From assembly GCF_021538615.1 (NCBI RefSeq), contig NZ_JAJHIZ010000002.1, forward strand, positions 248,001 through 312,000: DNA of 64,000 bases, in the 5' to 3' direction. The DNA comes from Niabella agricola (lineage in GTDB: Bacteria; Bacteroidota; Bacteroidia; Chitinophagales; Chitinophagaceae). A program made the translations under genes and the position numbers. Shown in pieces: positions 16,765 to 25,711 of the stretch. Each line of letters begins with the position of its first letter. Position 1 is the first letter of the stretch. Under the pieces are notes generated by a model. The model saw only the letters and a list, made by a program, of their open reading frames with translations, did not search any database and was not told the DNA's origin.

Positions 16765-17499
16765 TCAGGGAAGATCAAAAACGCTTGTCGATACCAGGGC
16801 ATTGTTCTTCCATATCCATAGGGCATGGTAGGCTCCAGAGCCGTCCCCGCCAGCCATAACGATGTAAATATAGTTGCCCTGACCCAGATATACGGCAGAA
16901 CGATTCAGATCGGGCTGGTACAGACTGCGAAAGGCAGAGGCCGGCAATTTCCATTCCCGGCCGTTCTTATATATGACAATGCAGCGGATTTCTTCAGCCG
17001 GTATTCCGCCATCTGTTCCCCAAATATGCCTGTCGTCTATAGCGGATCGTACTTGATTCTTTCTGGTCACGCGGTGCGCCGCCGGTAGGAAGGGCTGCTT
17101 ACAAATGACCACCTGCAATTGATGGCTCTGGAAAGAGCGGCAACTATCTGTTACTGGTCCGGGTTCTAACGCCGGTAGTGCGTCCAGCATTTTATATTGT
17201 GATGCGTGCAGGTATCCTTCGCGCGGTTCCGTCTGGTGCTTCCATAAGGTATCAGAAGCGGGATAAACGTAACCCTGGGTAAGCCAGTTCCAATTGCCTG
17301 TAGTGTGGCCGGGTGGAACGCTCGCTTCCTTTATCATATAAACACTGCCTTCGGCAACGCGATCGGTGGTATGCCCGTATTTTTCGGGTTTGCTGCGCAG
17401 GTTCGCAAAGCCTTTGCTGCCTTTTATGATAACCAGCTGGGCCCGTGAACACAGGGAGGTCAATATAAGGATAATAGCAATGATAAATGTCCGATGCAT
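16765..17499 (-). CDS. Secreted protein with SH3-like N-terminal region
   Basis: From 17499 the protein has 244 residues, with a clear signal peptide (about 1-20, 'FIIAIILILTSLCSRA'). Residues 25-55 ('KGFANLRSKPEKYG', 'DRVAEGSVYMI') resemble a bacterial SH3 repeat. The C-terminal half ends in 'YIYIVMAGGDGSGAYHALW', and no catalytic motif was seen. SH3-like domains often bind peptidoglycan or peptides; function here is not known. An upstream start at 17541 would put 14 residues before the signal peptide and is less likely. Confidence 0.65.
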   Translation of the reverse strand: MHRTFIIAIILILTSLCSRAQLVIIKGSKGFANLRSKPEKYGHTTDRVAEGSVYMIKEASVPPGHTTGNWNWLTQGYVYPASDTLWKHQTEPREGYLHASQYKMLDALPALEPGPVTDSCRSFQSHQLQVVICKQPFLPAAHRVTRKNQVRSAIDDRHIWGTDGGIPAEEIRCIVIYKNGREWKLPASAFRSLYQPDLNRSAVYLGQGNYIYIVMAGGDGSGAYHALWIWKNNALVSTSVFDLP

Positions 17500-17561
17500 C
17501 GTATAAGGTGAAATCAGGTTCCTGCAATGTAGTGCGATCATAAGAGGTTTTTATACAAAAG

Positions 17562-18485
17562 TTAAAGTTCACGCCAGGCCTCCAGCAACCGGTGTTTACC
17601 GTAAGATTCAAAACGAACCTTTTCAAACCCCGCCCGGGTAAATCTTTTTTTCAATTCCGTTTCGTTCGCTGCCCATGCCGCACCACAGTCAATGACGCGC
17701 AGCCATTTAAGACGGCTCATTGCTGCAACGGTCCCCAGGTCTTCCAGCTTCGGGCATCCGGAAACTTCGAGCTGCTCCAGTTGGGTCAGTTGCTCTAATC
17801 CGCGCAGGGATATCAGCGACTTATTCCATTTGATCTCAGCCTCTTTTAGATGGTGGTAACCGGTAAGTCCATCGAAATCTGCGTTTCTAGCTTCCATCCA
17901 GGCGGCAAATTCAAGACCGGGAGCGCCGGCCATGTTCAGGTCGGCAACGGAGCCTGCTTTATAAAGAAAAAGATGTTTTAGCTGTGCACACCGGCAAATC
18001 TCCGTCAATAAAAGGCGTTTATTACCGGCTGTGATCGTTAGCGTGTTGCGAAGACCGGGAAAGCAGCCGGCATAGAAATCGGAGGCCACCCTGCCCAGAT
18101 CGAGGGACCGGATCTGGGGCAGGGTAAGGTCTTTATTCCAGGATACCTTAGGTTTTTTCTCGGTTGATACACCAACCTGCAAAACTTCCAGACTGTCCGG
18201 GAGATCTGTGGATCGGAGTGTGGCAACGAACCATGAAGGAATGATCAGGGCTTTGAGGTTCGGGAGCCTGGCAACAACCGGCGGTATTTGTGTTGTAGTT
18301 TGATCGTCGGGCCACAGCTCCAGCATTTCAATGGCGTCAAGCTGTTCCTGGCCAATGAACCCCCAGGCGAGTCCTTTGTCTTTATATCCTGCAAATTTTT
18401 CTCTTCCCGGGGTATGAAGGGTTTGCCCCATCAGCCAGCGGGGTGTACCGGAGGGAATTATCTTATTCAGGTAACTGATCGGCAT
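17562..18485 (-). CDS. Leucine-rich-repeat-like hypothetical protein
   Basis: This protein has about 307 residues from the ATG at 18485. Irregular leucine-rich units recur across residues 60-270: 'LPNLKALIIPSW', 'LPDSLEVLQVGV', 'LPQIRSLDLGRV', 'CAQLKHLFLYKAG', 'LTQLEQLEVSGC', 'MSRLKWLRVIDC'. No signal peptide or membrane segment is seen. It is probably a cytoplasmic protein-interaction scaffold; the partner is unknown. The frame is open up to 18608. The segment before 18485 is AT-rich and contains a -7-like box (TACATTTC), so I favour the shorter start. It lies downstream of the YdcF-fusion gene on the same strand. Confidence 0.65.
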   Translation of the reverse strand: MPISYLNKIIPSGTPRWLMGQTLHTPGREKFAGYKDKGLAWGFIGQEQLDAIEMLELWPDDQTTTQIPPVVARLPNLKALIIPSWFVATLRSTDLPDSLEVLQVGVSTEKKPKVSWNKDLTLPQIRSLDLGRVASDFYAGCFPGLRNTLTITAGNKRLLLTEICRCAQLKHLFLYKAGSVADLNMAGAPGLEFAAWMEARNADFDGLTGYHHLKEAEIKWNKSLISLRGLEQLTQLEQLEVSGCPKLEDLGTVAAMSRLKWLRVIDCGAAWAANETELKKRFTRAGFEKVRFESYGKHRLLEAWREL

Positions 18486-18652
18486 TTTTTCAGGAAAATT
18501 AGGAAATGTATAATTACCAGGCAAACGCTGCCACATTCTCCTAGTAAAGTGTCTTTCGAAACCGGTTGTAAAACGGCCGGCCCCGCTATTTGTAAAGGGA
18601 ACATCCATACCTCCCCAATGAGCGTGCGGGATGAAAAAGGCAATGGACCCGG

Positions 18653-20722
18653 CTATGGATCCAGCGGGTCTGAAGCATCCGTTTGCAGGCAGTCTTTATT
18701 GGGATAATAAGAGGTTTGTTCTGCGGCAATGGGCTGCATGTTATCGTAAGGAAGATATCCTAAATCGCGGAGCGCGGTCTTGCTCATATTACTCCGGATA
18801 TACCGCGTCTGGTTGGCATCTGTAGCAATCAATACCGGTTTGTTGACCGGTATCTTAAACCGGTAGATCATCCGGTTGGTATTACGGATATTAGTGGTGG
18901 TATGCCGGGCATGGGGCTCAATAAAAACGGCCATTTCCGGTATGCCCATAACCTGAGTAAGATACCGTTTCATTTCCACCGCTTCGTTATAGGGCGTTAA
19001 AAAAGGATGCACATTGCCGCCGGAAACAACAATAAACGGCGCCAGCCCTTTTTTATACAGTTCAGCTGCATCATGGCAACGACGGGCACCGCCCGAATCC
19101 AGGGTTACCGCCGGGTCTTCAGGGCCAAGTCCCGGCACCAGGATCAGGCTGTAGGCATAGCGGCTCCAATTGGTTTTTTTCAATTGCCGGAACGGCGCCT
19201 GGTTCAAACCTTCCTGCAGGGGTTCAAAGCGGGCCGCTTCATAGCGCCCGTTAAGCTCCAGCACCCGGAGGGCAGCATGGAAGGGGGTGGCCGGTAATGC
19301 CGCATTACCGGCCACCTGTACCAGGTAATCTTTCAGAGTTTTTGGATATACCTTATCCTTTATGCCAAACCGGATGGAATCAATTTTCGGATACCGGGGT
19401 GCATCCCCCTTTATATAAATATTAAAGATCCGGTTGATATTGCCGGCTTCGTTTTCCCAAACCTGGCGCAGGTAAGCCGTATCCTTTAATGCATGCAGCC
19501 GGTAGTAAGTTTCGTTTTTCCGGAGCCCGGCAACAATGGCCTTCAAACGTGCATTGCGGGCGTATTCTTTAACCCAGGCATCGCCCGCTTGCCGGATGAG
19601 TTCAGGTGACAGGCTGCATGCAGCTGCAAGGCATGCCCGATCTGTACAGTTCCGGGCGGCCTGTTGCAGTTGTGCCGCATAGCCCTGGGTGAGCGGCTGT
19701 ATACTGGTCTGAAAGGCCCGGGTTGTCTGCAGGGTTCCCAGCTGTCCGGTAAGCGGAAAAATTTTCTGCGCCAGCATCGTGCTGAGCGCCGGGCCGGTAC
19801 TAAATGCTGCTGCGTAAAGCGATTGATAGCAGGATTTATAATCGGCTACATTGGATGCATGGCTTTCATACAAAAAAGGGCCGTCGTAATGTACCCGGTC
19901 CAGTGCCTGCAGGATGGCCACCCAGTTGTTTTCGCCTTTACCGTTACAGGGAAAATAATGGTTTTCCTCACGACCGGTGCCATCCGCCACGTGCAGGGTT
20001 TTTAAACGGCTGCCCATCGCCAGGATCAGCTTTTCGGGGTATTTGATATGGTTCAGATCAATGGCCGAATACACATCGCGGGGAAGCAGGTTCATTACTT
20101 CAACCGCTTCTTCCACCGTGCGTAGCAACGGACGCTCCCGTACCGGCCCGTGCTGCAGTTCCGGTCCCAGCATGTTTTCAATAACCATTATCGAGCCCTG
20201 TTGCTTTACCAGGGGATTTAGCGCCTTTACGGATTGCACGAGTTGCTTTTTGCGCAGCGGACGTTCACCCCGGTTTAAATACCAGCTGGGATGAAAAAGA
20301 ATGATATGCGGTTTTAAAACGGCTACATATCTTAACACACGTGTATGCATCTCCACAACGGCTTTCCGTTCAGCTTCATCGCCCAACGACAGGTCGATGT
20401 TTTTCCCGTAAGGCATATGAACCGACCAGATCTGTATACCGGCTTCATTTGCCGCTTTCCGGGCGCGCTGTGCTATTTCAAAAACGGCTGCATCTGGTTT
20501 TAAAAAGTTGCGGGCCGTATCCACAATGCCACCCATGCCAATTTCGATGCAATCGATACCCGCAGCTTTCGCGGCCTTCATGCCCTCCACCGTTACCTTA
20601 TCCATCCCGATATTGAAACCCAGCCGCAGTGGTTTGGGGAAACCCGTTTGAGCCAAGGCGGCCTGGCAGAAAAACACCAGAAGAATAACGATTCCTTTTT
20701 GAAATGTGATTGTCAGTTTCAT
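18653..20722 (-). CDS. Secreted fusion: sugar-phosphate-isomerase-like TIM barrel plus YdcF (DUF218) domain
   Basis: This 689-residue protein starts with a signal peptide (MKLTITFQKGIVILL...ALAQ, about 1-24). Residues 30-290 form a xylose-isomerase-like/AP-endonuclease-2 TIM barrel: 'GIDCIEIGMGGIVD', 'IQIWSVHMPYG', 'MVIENMLG', 'SAIDLNHIKYPEK', 'LKTLHVADGTG', 'GPFLYESHAS'. A helical linker follows (about 300-480). The C-terminus (about 505-689) is a YdcF/ElyC/SanA domain: 'SLILVPGLGPED', 'FIVVSGGNVHPF', 'EPHARHTTTNIRN', 'PVLIATDANQTRY'. YdcF-type domains act on envelope carbohydrate metabolism in ways not yet clear. The fusion implies both domains act in the periplasm on a related substrate. 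An upstream frame extends to 20848 but lacks a credible start. Confidence 0.82.
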   Translation of the reverse strand: MKLTITFQKGIVILLVFFCQAALAQTGFPKPLRLGFNIGMDKVTVEGMKAAKAAGIDCIEIGMGGIVDTARNFLKPDAAVFEIAQRARKAANEAGIQIWSVHMPYGKNIDLSLGDEAERKAVVEMHTRVLRYVAVLKPHIILFHPSWYLNRGERPLRKKQLVQSVKALNPLVKQQGSIMVIENMLGPELQHGPVRERPLLRTVEEAVEVMNLLPRDVYSAIDLNHIKYPEKLILAMGSRLKTLHVADGTGREENHYFPCNGKGENNWVAILQALDRVHYDGPFLYESHASNVADYKSCYQSLYAAAFSTGPALSTMLAQKIFPLTGQLGTLQTTRAFQTSIQPLTQGYAAQLQQAARNCTDRACLAAACSLSPELIRQAGDAWVKEYARNARLKAIVAGLRKNETYYRLHALKDTAYLRQVWENEAGNINRIFNIYIKGDAPRYPKIDSIRFGIKDKVYPKTLKDYLVQVAGNAALPATPFHAALRVLELNGRYEAARFEPLQEGLNQAPFRQLKKTNWSRYAYSLILVPGLGPEDPAVTLDSGGARRCHDAAELYKKGLAPFIVVSGGNVHPFLTPYNEAVEMKRYLTQVMGIPEMAVFIEPHARHTTTNIRNTNRMIYRFKIPVNKPVLIATDANQTRYIRSNMSKTALRDLGYLPYDNMQPIAAEQTSYYPNKDCLQTDASDPLDP

Positions 20723-20955
20723 ATAAATTACATGATAGTAGCGATGGAGGGCTAAAAATAGAACATCCTGTGCAGAAATCCATTTTAAAGAACCGGTAAA
20801 CCGGACCGGCGGTAAAAATCGTTGCGTCTGCATCAAAAACTTATGCAAAGTTGTTCAGTAAAGATGAAAATTATCAGAACCAGGAGTATGCCTTTTTGTA
20901 TTTTTTGTAAGATGCAATTACCGGAAACGATGAGCGGCAAACCAAAAATAAGCTC

Positions 20956-20963
20956 TACATTTG
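20956..20963 (+). promoter_or_regulatory. -7 box (TACATTTG) for the LytTR regulator
   Basis: TACATTTG matches TAnnTTTG and lies 23 bp before the ATG at 20987. Its position supports that start over upstream in-frame codons. No clear -33 box is seen. Confidence 0.55.
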
Positions 20964-20986
20964 AGCAGCTTCAAAGGATGGTATTT

Positions 20987-21682
20987 ATGAACTGTTTGAT
21001 TGTTGATGATAACAAAATTGCACGCACCACATTGAAACAACTGGCAGCCCAGGTGAGCGATCTCAATGTGGTGGGTGAGGCGTCCGGTGCACTGGAGGCC
21101 AGTAACCGGTTACGGCAGCAGCCCGTGGATTTGTTATTGCTGGATATTGAAATGGAAGAAATGACCGGGCTGGAGCTGGCACGGCTCCTGGGAGATAACC
21201 GGCCGGTGATCATTTTTATATCCGCAAAAAAAGAATACGCGATCGAAGCGTTTGAGCTGAATGTAGCAGACTATATTACCAAGCCCGTGCAGCCGGTACG
21301 TTTTCTGCAGGCCATTGACCGCGCAAGAGAAATTATTGCCAGCAACCGGCAGCAACTGGATGTGCAAACAGATGCCTTTCTTTTTATACGCGATTCTAAT
21401 GTGGTAAAACGGCTGGGCTTCGATGAGATCCTGTATGCAGAAGCCATGGGCGATTATGTAAAATTACATACTGGTAAGAAATTTTATGCCGTACACTGTC
21501 CGCTGAAAACGGTGGAAGAGCGGTTGCCGGCCCGGCAGTTCATCCGGGTGCACCGTTCCTATATTGTTGCAGTGGATAAGATCGACAGTGTGGAACAGGG
21601 AACGCTCATCATCGGCGGCAAACCCGTGCCCGTTGCTGATGCTTACCGAAGCGCGCTCAATAAACGGCTAAATGTGCTTTAA
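20987..21682 (+). CDS. LytTR-family response regulator
   Basis: This 231-residue protein has a receiver domain (1-120; 'MNCLIVDDNKIARTTL', phosphoacceptor Asp53 in 'LLLLDIEMEEMTG', 'FISAKKEYAIEAF', 'DYITKPV') and a LytTR DNA-binding domain (about 130-228; 'EILYAEAMGDYVKLHT', 'FIRVHRSYIVAVDKI'). It is a cytoplasmic transcription regulator. An open frame runs back to 20822, but the receiver fold begins at 20987, just after a -7 box. It lies upstream, on the same strand, of a hybrid histidine kinase (22218) with a C-terminal HPt domain, which could donate the phosphate. The genes are 535 bp apart, so pairing is inferred. Confidence 0.93.
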   Translation: MNCLIVDDNKIARTTLKQLAAQVSDLNVVGEASGALEASNRLRQQPVDLLLLDIEMEEMTGLELARLLGDNRPVIIFISAKKEYAIEAFELNVADYITKPVQPVRFLQAIDRAREIIASNRQQLDVQTDAFLFIRDSNVVKRLGFDEILYAEAMGDYVKLHTGKKFYAVHCPLKTVEERLPARQFIRVHRSYIVAVDKIDSVEQGTLIIGGKPVPVADAYRSALNKRLNVL

Positions 21683-21699
21683 AGGATTTGTACCAGGTT

Positions 21700-21895
21700 T
21701 AACGTTCAGAGTTCCAGGTTGGATCGCGTTTAATGCATGGTGATTTCTCATCACTTCTCCATTCTGAATGCTCACCACTGAATGCTGCATGCTCCATTCT
21801 GCAATCTCGATTCCCGCTTCCGGATTCTGAATTCACGACGGCGTTAGCTGAAAACGGATAGCTGACGGCTTGATGGCTAAAAGCTGAGGTGCTTA
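21700..21895. repeat. Degenerate repeat stretch (CATTCTGAATG / AGCTGA words)
   Basis: The 304-bp gap after the LytTR gene contains runs like 'TCCATTCTGAATGCTCACC', 'CTGAATGCTGCATGCTCC' and 'AGCTGACGGCTTGATGGC'. These are tandem variants of short words, akin to the other intergenic repeats of this window. No gene is supported here. Confidence 0.6.
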
Positions 21896-21986
21896 CCCCC
21901 AACGACCCTTTTTGCCCATTCGGCGATTGCATCCGTAATGCCGGCCGCCGGGGCTGTAATTTTATGCTAAGATAAAAACCAGCATC

Positions 21987-22184
21987 GTGAATACCTGGAA
22001 AATCATATACATGACGCTTTCGGCACTGTTGCTGATCGGTTTTGTATATGGCCTGCTGTATGAATTATATGTACTCCGGAACCGGCTGGTCATGTTTCTG
22101 TTCCTGGCCCTTATTGTGGCCGATCTTATTGTTTTTATAAAACTATTCTGGAACATTACCGCCAGCCGTCGCGACGATGCCTGA
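21987..22184 (+). CDS. Small two-helix membrane protein upstream of the hybrid kinase
   Basis: This 65-residue protein starts with GTG at 21987. Two membrane helices (about 7-29 and 35-56) are joined by a short basic turn 'VLRNRLVM', and the tail is hydrophilic ('TASRRDDA'). No family was recognised. The gene lies 33 bp before the hybrid kinase. The hydrophobic pattern and helix-loop-helix symmetry suggest a real protein, but the non-ATG start and short length leave doubt. Confidence 0.5.
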   Translation: MNTWKIIYMTLSALLLIGFVYGLLYELYVLRNRLVMFLFLALIVADLIVFIKLFWNITASRRDDA

Positions 22185-22193
22185 TAATTAAAC

Positions 22194-22201
22194 TATATTT
22201 G
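22194..22201 (+). promoter_or_regulatory. -7 box (TATATTTG) for the hybrid kinase
   Basis: TATATTTG fully matches TAnnTTTG and ends 16 bp before the kinase ATG. This indicates separate transcription of the kinase with a leader of about ten bases. Confidence 0.5.
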
Positions 22202-22217
22202 ACGGGAATTGCCGGTT

Positions 22218-24446
22218 ATGAAATCTTCTTTTCGGTACATACTTGTTGTTACGTTTTTAGTGGCCGTTATCGTCATTGTGTTCCTGCAGTTCAACTCCAG
22301 TCAAAGCATCAACCAGCTCATCAACGGCAACGAAGACCTGATGAATGTATTAAAGCTGAAAATGGAATTACAGCAAGTCCAGGAAAATGTAACACAGCTG
22401 GAAACCGAAACCAAAAGTATTGTAATACGGGGCCATGATTTGCGGGATGGACGGTTTGAGCAACAGGCCCGGAAGGTTAGCCAATCCTTTCAAACACTGG
22501 ACTCTTTTGAAATCAACCCGGTTGTGGGCGCGGGCATCCTGCAACTGAAACGCCAGGTAAATAAAAAGATTGAACTGAACCGGGAAGTGCTGCGCACTTT
22601 TGCCGGCGACGGAAAAGATGCGGCCGAAGCATTGATCAACGACCAGGAAGAAACCCGGCTTACGGATTCCATTAACAGCCTCGCACACCGGATCGACCGG
22701 CAATACCAGGTAAGTGTTACGCAATTGATCCGGAGTGCAGACCGGAACGGAAGAAATGCCAAAACCTTTGGAACCATCCTGGCCGTAATTGCAGCCGTGG
22801 CCTCCCTGCTGGCTTTTGGATATATCTCGTATAAAATGGGAGAGCAGCAACGGTTGATCCATCAGCTGAACGTTTCCGAACAACGGGCGCGGCGGTCGGC
22901 AGAGGCTAAGGAAAACTTCCTGGCCAATATGAGCCATGAGATCCGCACGCCCCTGAATGCGATCCTGGGTTTTACCGGGTTGTTACAAAAAAAGCCGGCC
23001 GATCCGGAAACCGGCCGTTATACTGAACTCATCCATAAAGCGGGTGAAAACCTGTTGCAGATTGTAAATAATATTCTCGATATCTCAAAGATCGAAGCGG
23101 GAATGATGCCGGTAGAAGCAACTGCCTTTAACCTCCGGGAAACGGTGGCTACGATTGAGCATCTTTACCGGCAGCGCTGCCAGGAAAAAAGATTGGATTT
23201 TTTTGTTCAGGTTGCAGATGATGTTCCGGAAATGATTGAAGGGGATAAAGTACGGCTGACCCAGATTATTGTAAACCTCGTCAGCAATGCCATTAAGTTT
23301 ACCGACAAAGGGACGGTAACAGTAGCCGTTGACCGGAAACAGGCTACCGGCGATAAAGTGATAGTAGGCTTTGTGGTATCGGATACGGGTATTGGCATGG
23401 ATGCTGCAGAACGCACTGCCGTGTTTACCCGTTTCCGCCAGGGCGATGAAAGCATTACGCGCAGGTATGGCGGCACCGGCTTGGGATTAACCATTGTAAA
23501 AGACCTGGTGCAGCTGCTCAATGGAAACATAGCCGTTACCGGCGAAAAAGGTGTTGGCACGGTATTTACAGTGCTGCTGCCGTTCCGGCCGGTAAACGGT
23601 GTTCCTGAAGATGACTGGACAGACCCGCCGGCAAAAGTATCGCAAACAGAATGGGCACACAAGAAAATACTGGTTGTTGAAGATAATGAAATGAACCGGT
23701 TGTTGCTGGCGCAACTGCTAAAGAGCTGGCAGGTTGGTTTTGAGATGGCATTTAATGGCAGCGAGGCGATCCGGCTGTTGAAGGAGCAGCAATACAGCCT
23801 GGTATTGATGGATATCCAGATGCCGGAAATGGATGGCTTTACCACCACCGCGGTGATCCGGAATGAGCTGCATCTTACCCTGCCGGTCATTGCCATGACG
23901 GCTAACGCCCTCACCAGTCAGAAAGAGCAATGCCTGAACGCGGGCATGGATGCGTATATCTCAAAGCCGCTCGATGAAGCCCAGCTGCATCACCTCCTGG
24001 TGCGGTGGCTGGATGAGCCCCGTACGCAAACCACTGTTGCGGCAGCACCGGTTGAACCGCGGGTAAACAACGGATTGCAGTATCTGCAGCTCGGCTACCT
24101 GTTTATGGTAAGCAGGGGCAACAGGAACTATGAAAAAGAAATCATCACACAGTTTTGCGAAATGGTGCCGGAAGAGTTGAGCCGGATACAAACCGCCTGG
24201 GAGCAGGGTAACACTGATCGTGTACGGAGAACGGCACATAGTATGAAAACTACCGTGGCGGCATTAGGACTTACTGATCGTACGGAACCCTATCTGTCGG
24301 TACTGGAGCATATTGAACCGGCCGATCCATCCTTTTCACAGGTGTTTCGGGGCCTGGAAGAAATTTGCCGGCATGCCCTGGATGAAGCAGCGGCCTACGA
24401 AGCTGCCCACTATGGGGTTGATACGGATCCTGAGGCCCGGCGATAA
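22218..24446 (+). CDS. Hybrid sensor histidine kinase with receiver and HPt domains
   Basis: This 742-residue protein has an N-terminal membrane helix (about 5-25), an all-helical extracytoplasmic sensor (about 27-180, CHASE3-like in appearance) and a second membrane helix (about 185-207). HisKA follows with 'MSHEIRTPLNAILGF' (His240), then an ATPase domain (about 340-455; 'NLVSNAIKFTDKG', 'DTGIGM', 'YGGTGLGL'). The receiver is at about 485-605 ('ILVVEDNEMNRLL', 'LVLMDIQMPEMDG', 'YISKPL') and the HPt at about 635-730 ('VRRTAHSMKTTVAALGL'). This is the ArcB/BarA-type architecture for a multi-step phosphorelay. The likely output is the LytTR regulator at 20987. An in-frame TTG at 22209 was rejected in favour of the ATG. 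Confidence 0.95.
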   Translation: MKSSFRYILVVTFLVAVIVIVFLQFNSSQSINQLINGNEDLMNVLKLKMELQQVQENVTQLETETKSIVIRGHDLRDGRFEQQARKVSQSFQTLDSFEINPVVGAGILQLKRQVNKKIELNREVLRTFAGDGKDAAEALINDQEETRLTDSINSLAHRIDRQYQVSVTQLIRSADRNGRNAKTFGTILAVIAAVASLLAFGYISYKMGEQQRLIHQLNVSEQRARRSAEAKENFLANMSHEIRTPLNAILGFTGLLQKKPADPETGRYTELIHKAGENLLQIVNNILDISKIEAGMMPVEATAFNLRETVATIEHLYRQRCQEKRLDFFVQVADDVPEMIEGDKVRLTQIIVNLVSNAIKFTDKGTVTVAVDRKQATGDKVIVGFVVSDTGIGMDAAERTAVFTRFRQGDESITRRYGGTGLGLTIVKDLVQLLNGNIAVTGEKGVGTVFTVLLPFRPVNGVPEDDWTDPPAKVSQTEWAHKKILVVEDNEMNRLLLAQLLKSWQVGFEMAFNGSEAIRLLKEQQYSLVLMDIQMPEMDGFTTTAVIRNELHLTLPVIAMTANALTSQKEQCLNAGMDAYISKPLDEAQLHHLLVRWLDEPRTQTTVAAAPVEPRVNNGLQYLQLGYLFMVSRGNRNYEKEIITQFCEMVPEELSRIQTAWEQGNTDRVRRTAHSMKTTVAALGLTDRTEPYLSVLEHIEPADPSFSQVFRGLEEICRHALDEAAAYEAAHYGVDTDPEARR

Positions 24447-24485
24447 CTCGGTATAGGCTTCCTTCTTACAAACGTTCCCATACTG

Positions 24486-24499
24486 CCGCTGATCAGCGG
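24486..24499. other. Perfect 14-bp palindrome after the hybrid kinase
   Basis: CCGCTGATCAGCGG is a perfect inverted repeat 39 bp after the kinase stop. It could form a hairpin (5-bp stem, GATC loop) but has no T run on either side, so terminator function is doubtful. Confidence 0.4.
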
Positions 24500-24686
24500 G
24501 AAAACGGACGCGTTGTACGTGTTTTAGCGTTGCCGATCTGCAAAATGATGCCTGATAAACCAGGGTGCATGATAAATAAACCGGTTTTTGTGCATGATGC
24601 TGAAATGAAAGATTGGATTATTATCCAGGGCGCGTTTGATTTGCTGATAAAATGATTTTTAAGTTTAATTACACATAATTTTTGTG

Positions 24687-24706
24687 ATCTTAATCTAGGT
24701 TAAGAT
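24687..24706. promoter_or_regulatory. Operator-like inverted repeat upstream of the hydrolase
   Basis: ATCTTAA-TCTAGG-TTAAGAT has perfect 7-bp arms and a 6-bp spacer. It directly follows a -7-like sequence, TAATTTTTG (24676-24684), and lies 86 bp before the hydrolase ATG. Its position over the likely transcription start suits a repressor site, but no regulator gene lies next to it. The rest of the 346-bp gap (24447-24792) shows nothing else I can name apart from a 14-bp palindrome. Confidence 0.5.
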
Positions 24707-24792
24707 TGAATGCATTTGGCTGCACTACTTTAGCTGAAGAATTACGACAAGGACTACTTAGCATTAACAATCATACTTTAAAATTAAAAAAA

Positions 24793-25614
24793 ATGAGCAC
24801 GCTAAAATTAAAAGATGGAACAGAGGTTTTTTACAAGGACCAGGGAGACGGCCCGGTATTGATGTTTCATCATGGATGGCCATTATCTTCAGACGACTGG
24901 GATGCACAGGTGATTTTCTTTTTACAAAAAGGCTATCGCGTCATTGCGCATGACAGAAGAGGTCACGGTCGTTCCAGCCAGAATATTTATAATCACACTA
25001 TCGAGCAATACGCTTCTGATGTAGCTGAACTGGTTGCGTTTTTAGATTTAAAAGACGTGGTACACATCGGTCACTCCACAGGGGGCGGTGAAGTAATCCG
25101 TTATGTGAACAAGTACGCTAACGGCAGAGCGAAGAAAGCTGTTTTAATCAGTGCAGTTCCACCTGTTATGGTAAAAAGCGAATCTAATCCGGATGGGGTT
25201 CCCATGGAGGTGTTTGACAATATCAGGGAACAGACGTTAAATAATAGAAGCCAGTTTTACATTGACTTAACTTTTCCTTTCTATGGCTATAACAGGGGAG
25301 GTGCAGATATAAAGGAAGGCGTACAGAGAAATTGGTGGAGGCAAGGAATGATGGGGGGTATCGTTGCCCATTATGATGGGATTAAAGCTTTTTCAGAAAC
25401 TGATTTTACGGAAGATTTAAAGGCGGTTGATATTCCGGTCTTGGTGTTGCACGGAGAAGACGACCAAATCGTACCAATAGAGAATTCAGCTATAAAATCT
25501 GCAAAGTTGCTGAAAAACGGGAAGCTGATTACTTACCCGGGTTTCTCGCACGGAATGCCTACCATAGAGCATCAGACGATCAATAAAGACCTTTTGGAGT
25601 TTATCCAGTCTTAA
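24793..25614 (+). CDS. Alpha/beta hydrolase, non-haem chloroperoxidase/arylesterase type
   Basis: This 273-residue protein starts at MSTLKLKDGTEVFYKD. The fold markers are 'FHHGWPLSSDDWDAQ' (oxyanion region), 'AHDRRGHGRSSQ', the nucleophile elbow 'GHSTGGGE' (Ser95), 'HGEDDQIVP' (Asp224) and 'FSHGMPT' (His253). This set is typical of the cofactor-free haloperoxidase/aryl esterase family. The cellular substrate is unknown; such enzymes often hydrolyse esters and show perhydrolase side activity. The gene looks more A/T-rich in codon choice than its neighbours, which hints at acquisition. The open frame extends to 24706, but the added residues do not resemble the family. An operator-like palindrome lies upstream. 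Confidence 0.93.
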   Translation: MSTLKLKDGTEVFYKDQGDGPVLMFHHGWPLSSDDWDAQVIFFLQKGYRVIAHDRRGHGRSSQNIYNHTIEQYASDVAELVAFLDLKDVVHIGHSTGGGEVIRYVNKYANGRAKKAVLISAVPPVMVKSESNPDGVPMEVFDNIREQTLNNRSQFYIDLTFPFYGYNRGGADIKEGVQRNWWRQGMMGGIVAHYDGIKAFSETDFTEDLKAVDIPVLVLHGEDDQIVPIENSAIKSAKLLKNGKLITYPGFSHGMPTIEHQTINKDLLEFIQS

Positions 25615-25711
25615 TTAAACATAATCATCTGGCGACGATTGGATCCAATTGAAAACGATTGTAAAGTTCATCGTTTCGAAATGCTGGATGCTATTTAATT
25701 TTCATGCCCAG

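Noticed and set aside
23207..23914. Long antisense open frame (235 codons) inside the hybrid kinase gene
   Set aside because: It lies wholly opposite conserved kinase and receiver domains, its composition is Ser/Thr/Pro-rich as expected for a shadow frame, and no start signal or motif is present.
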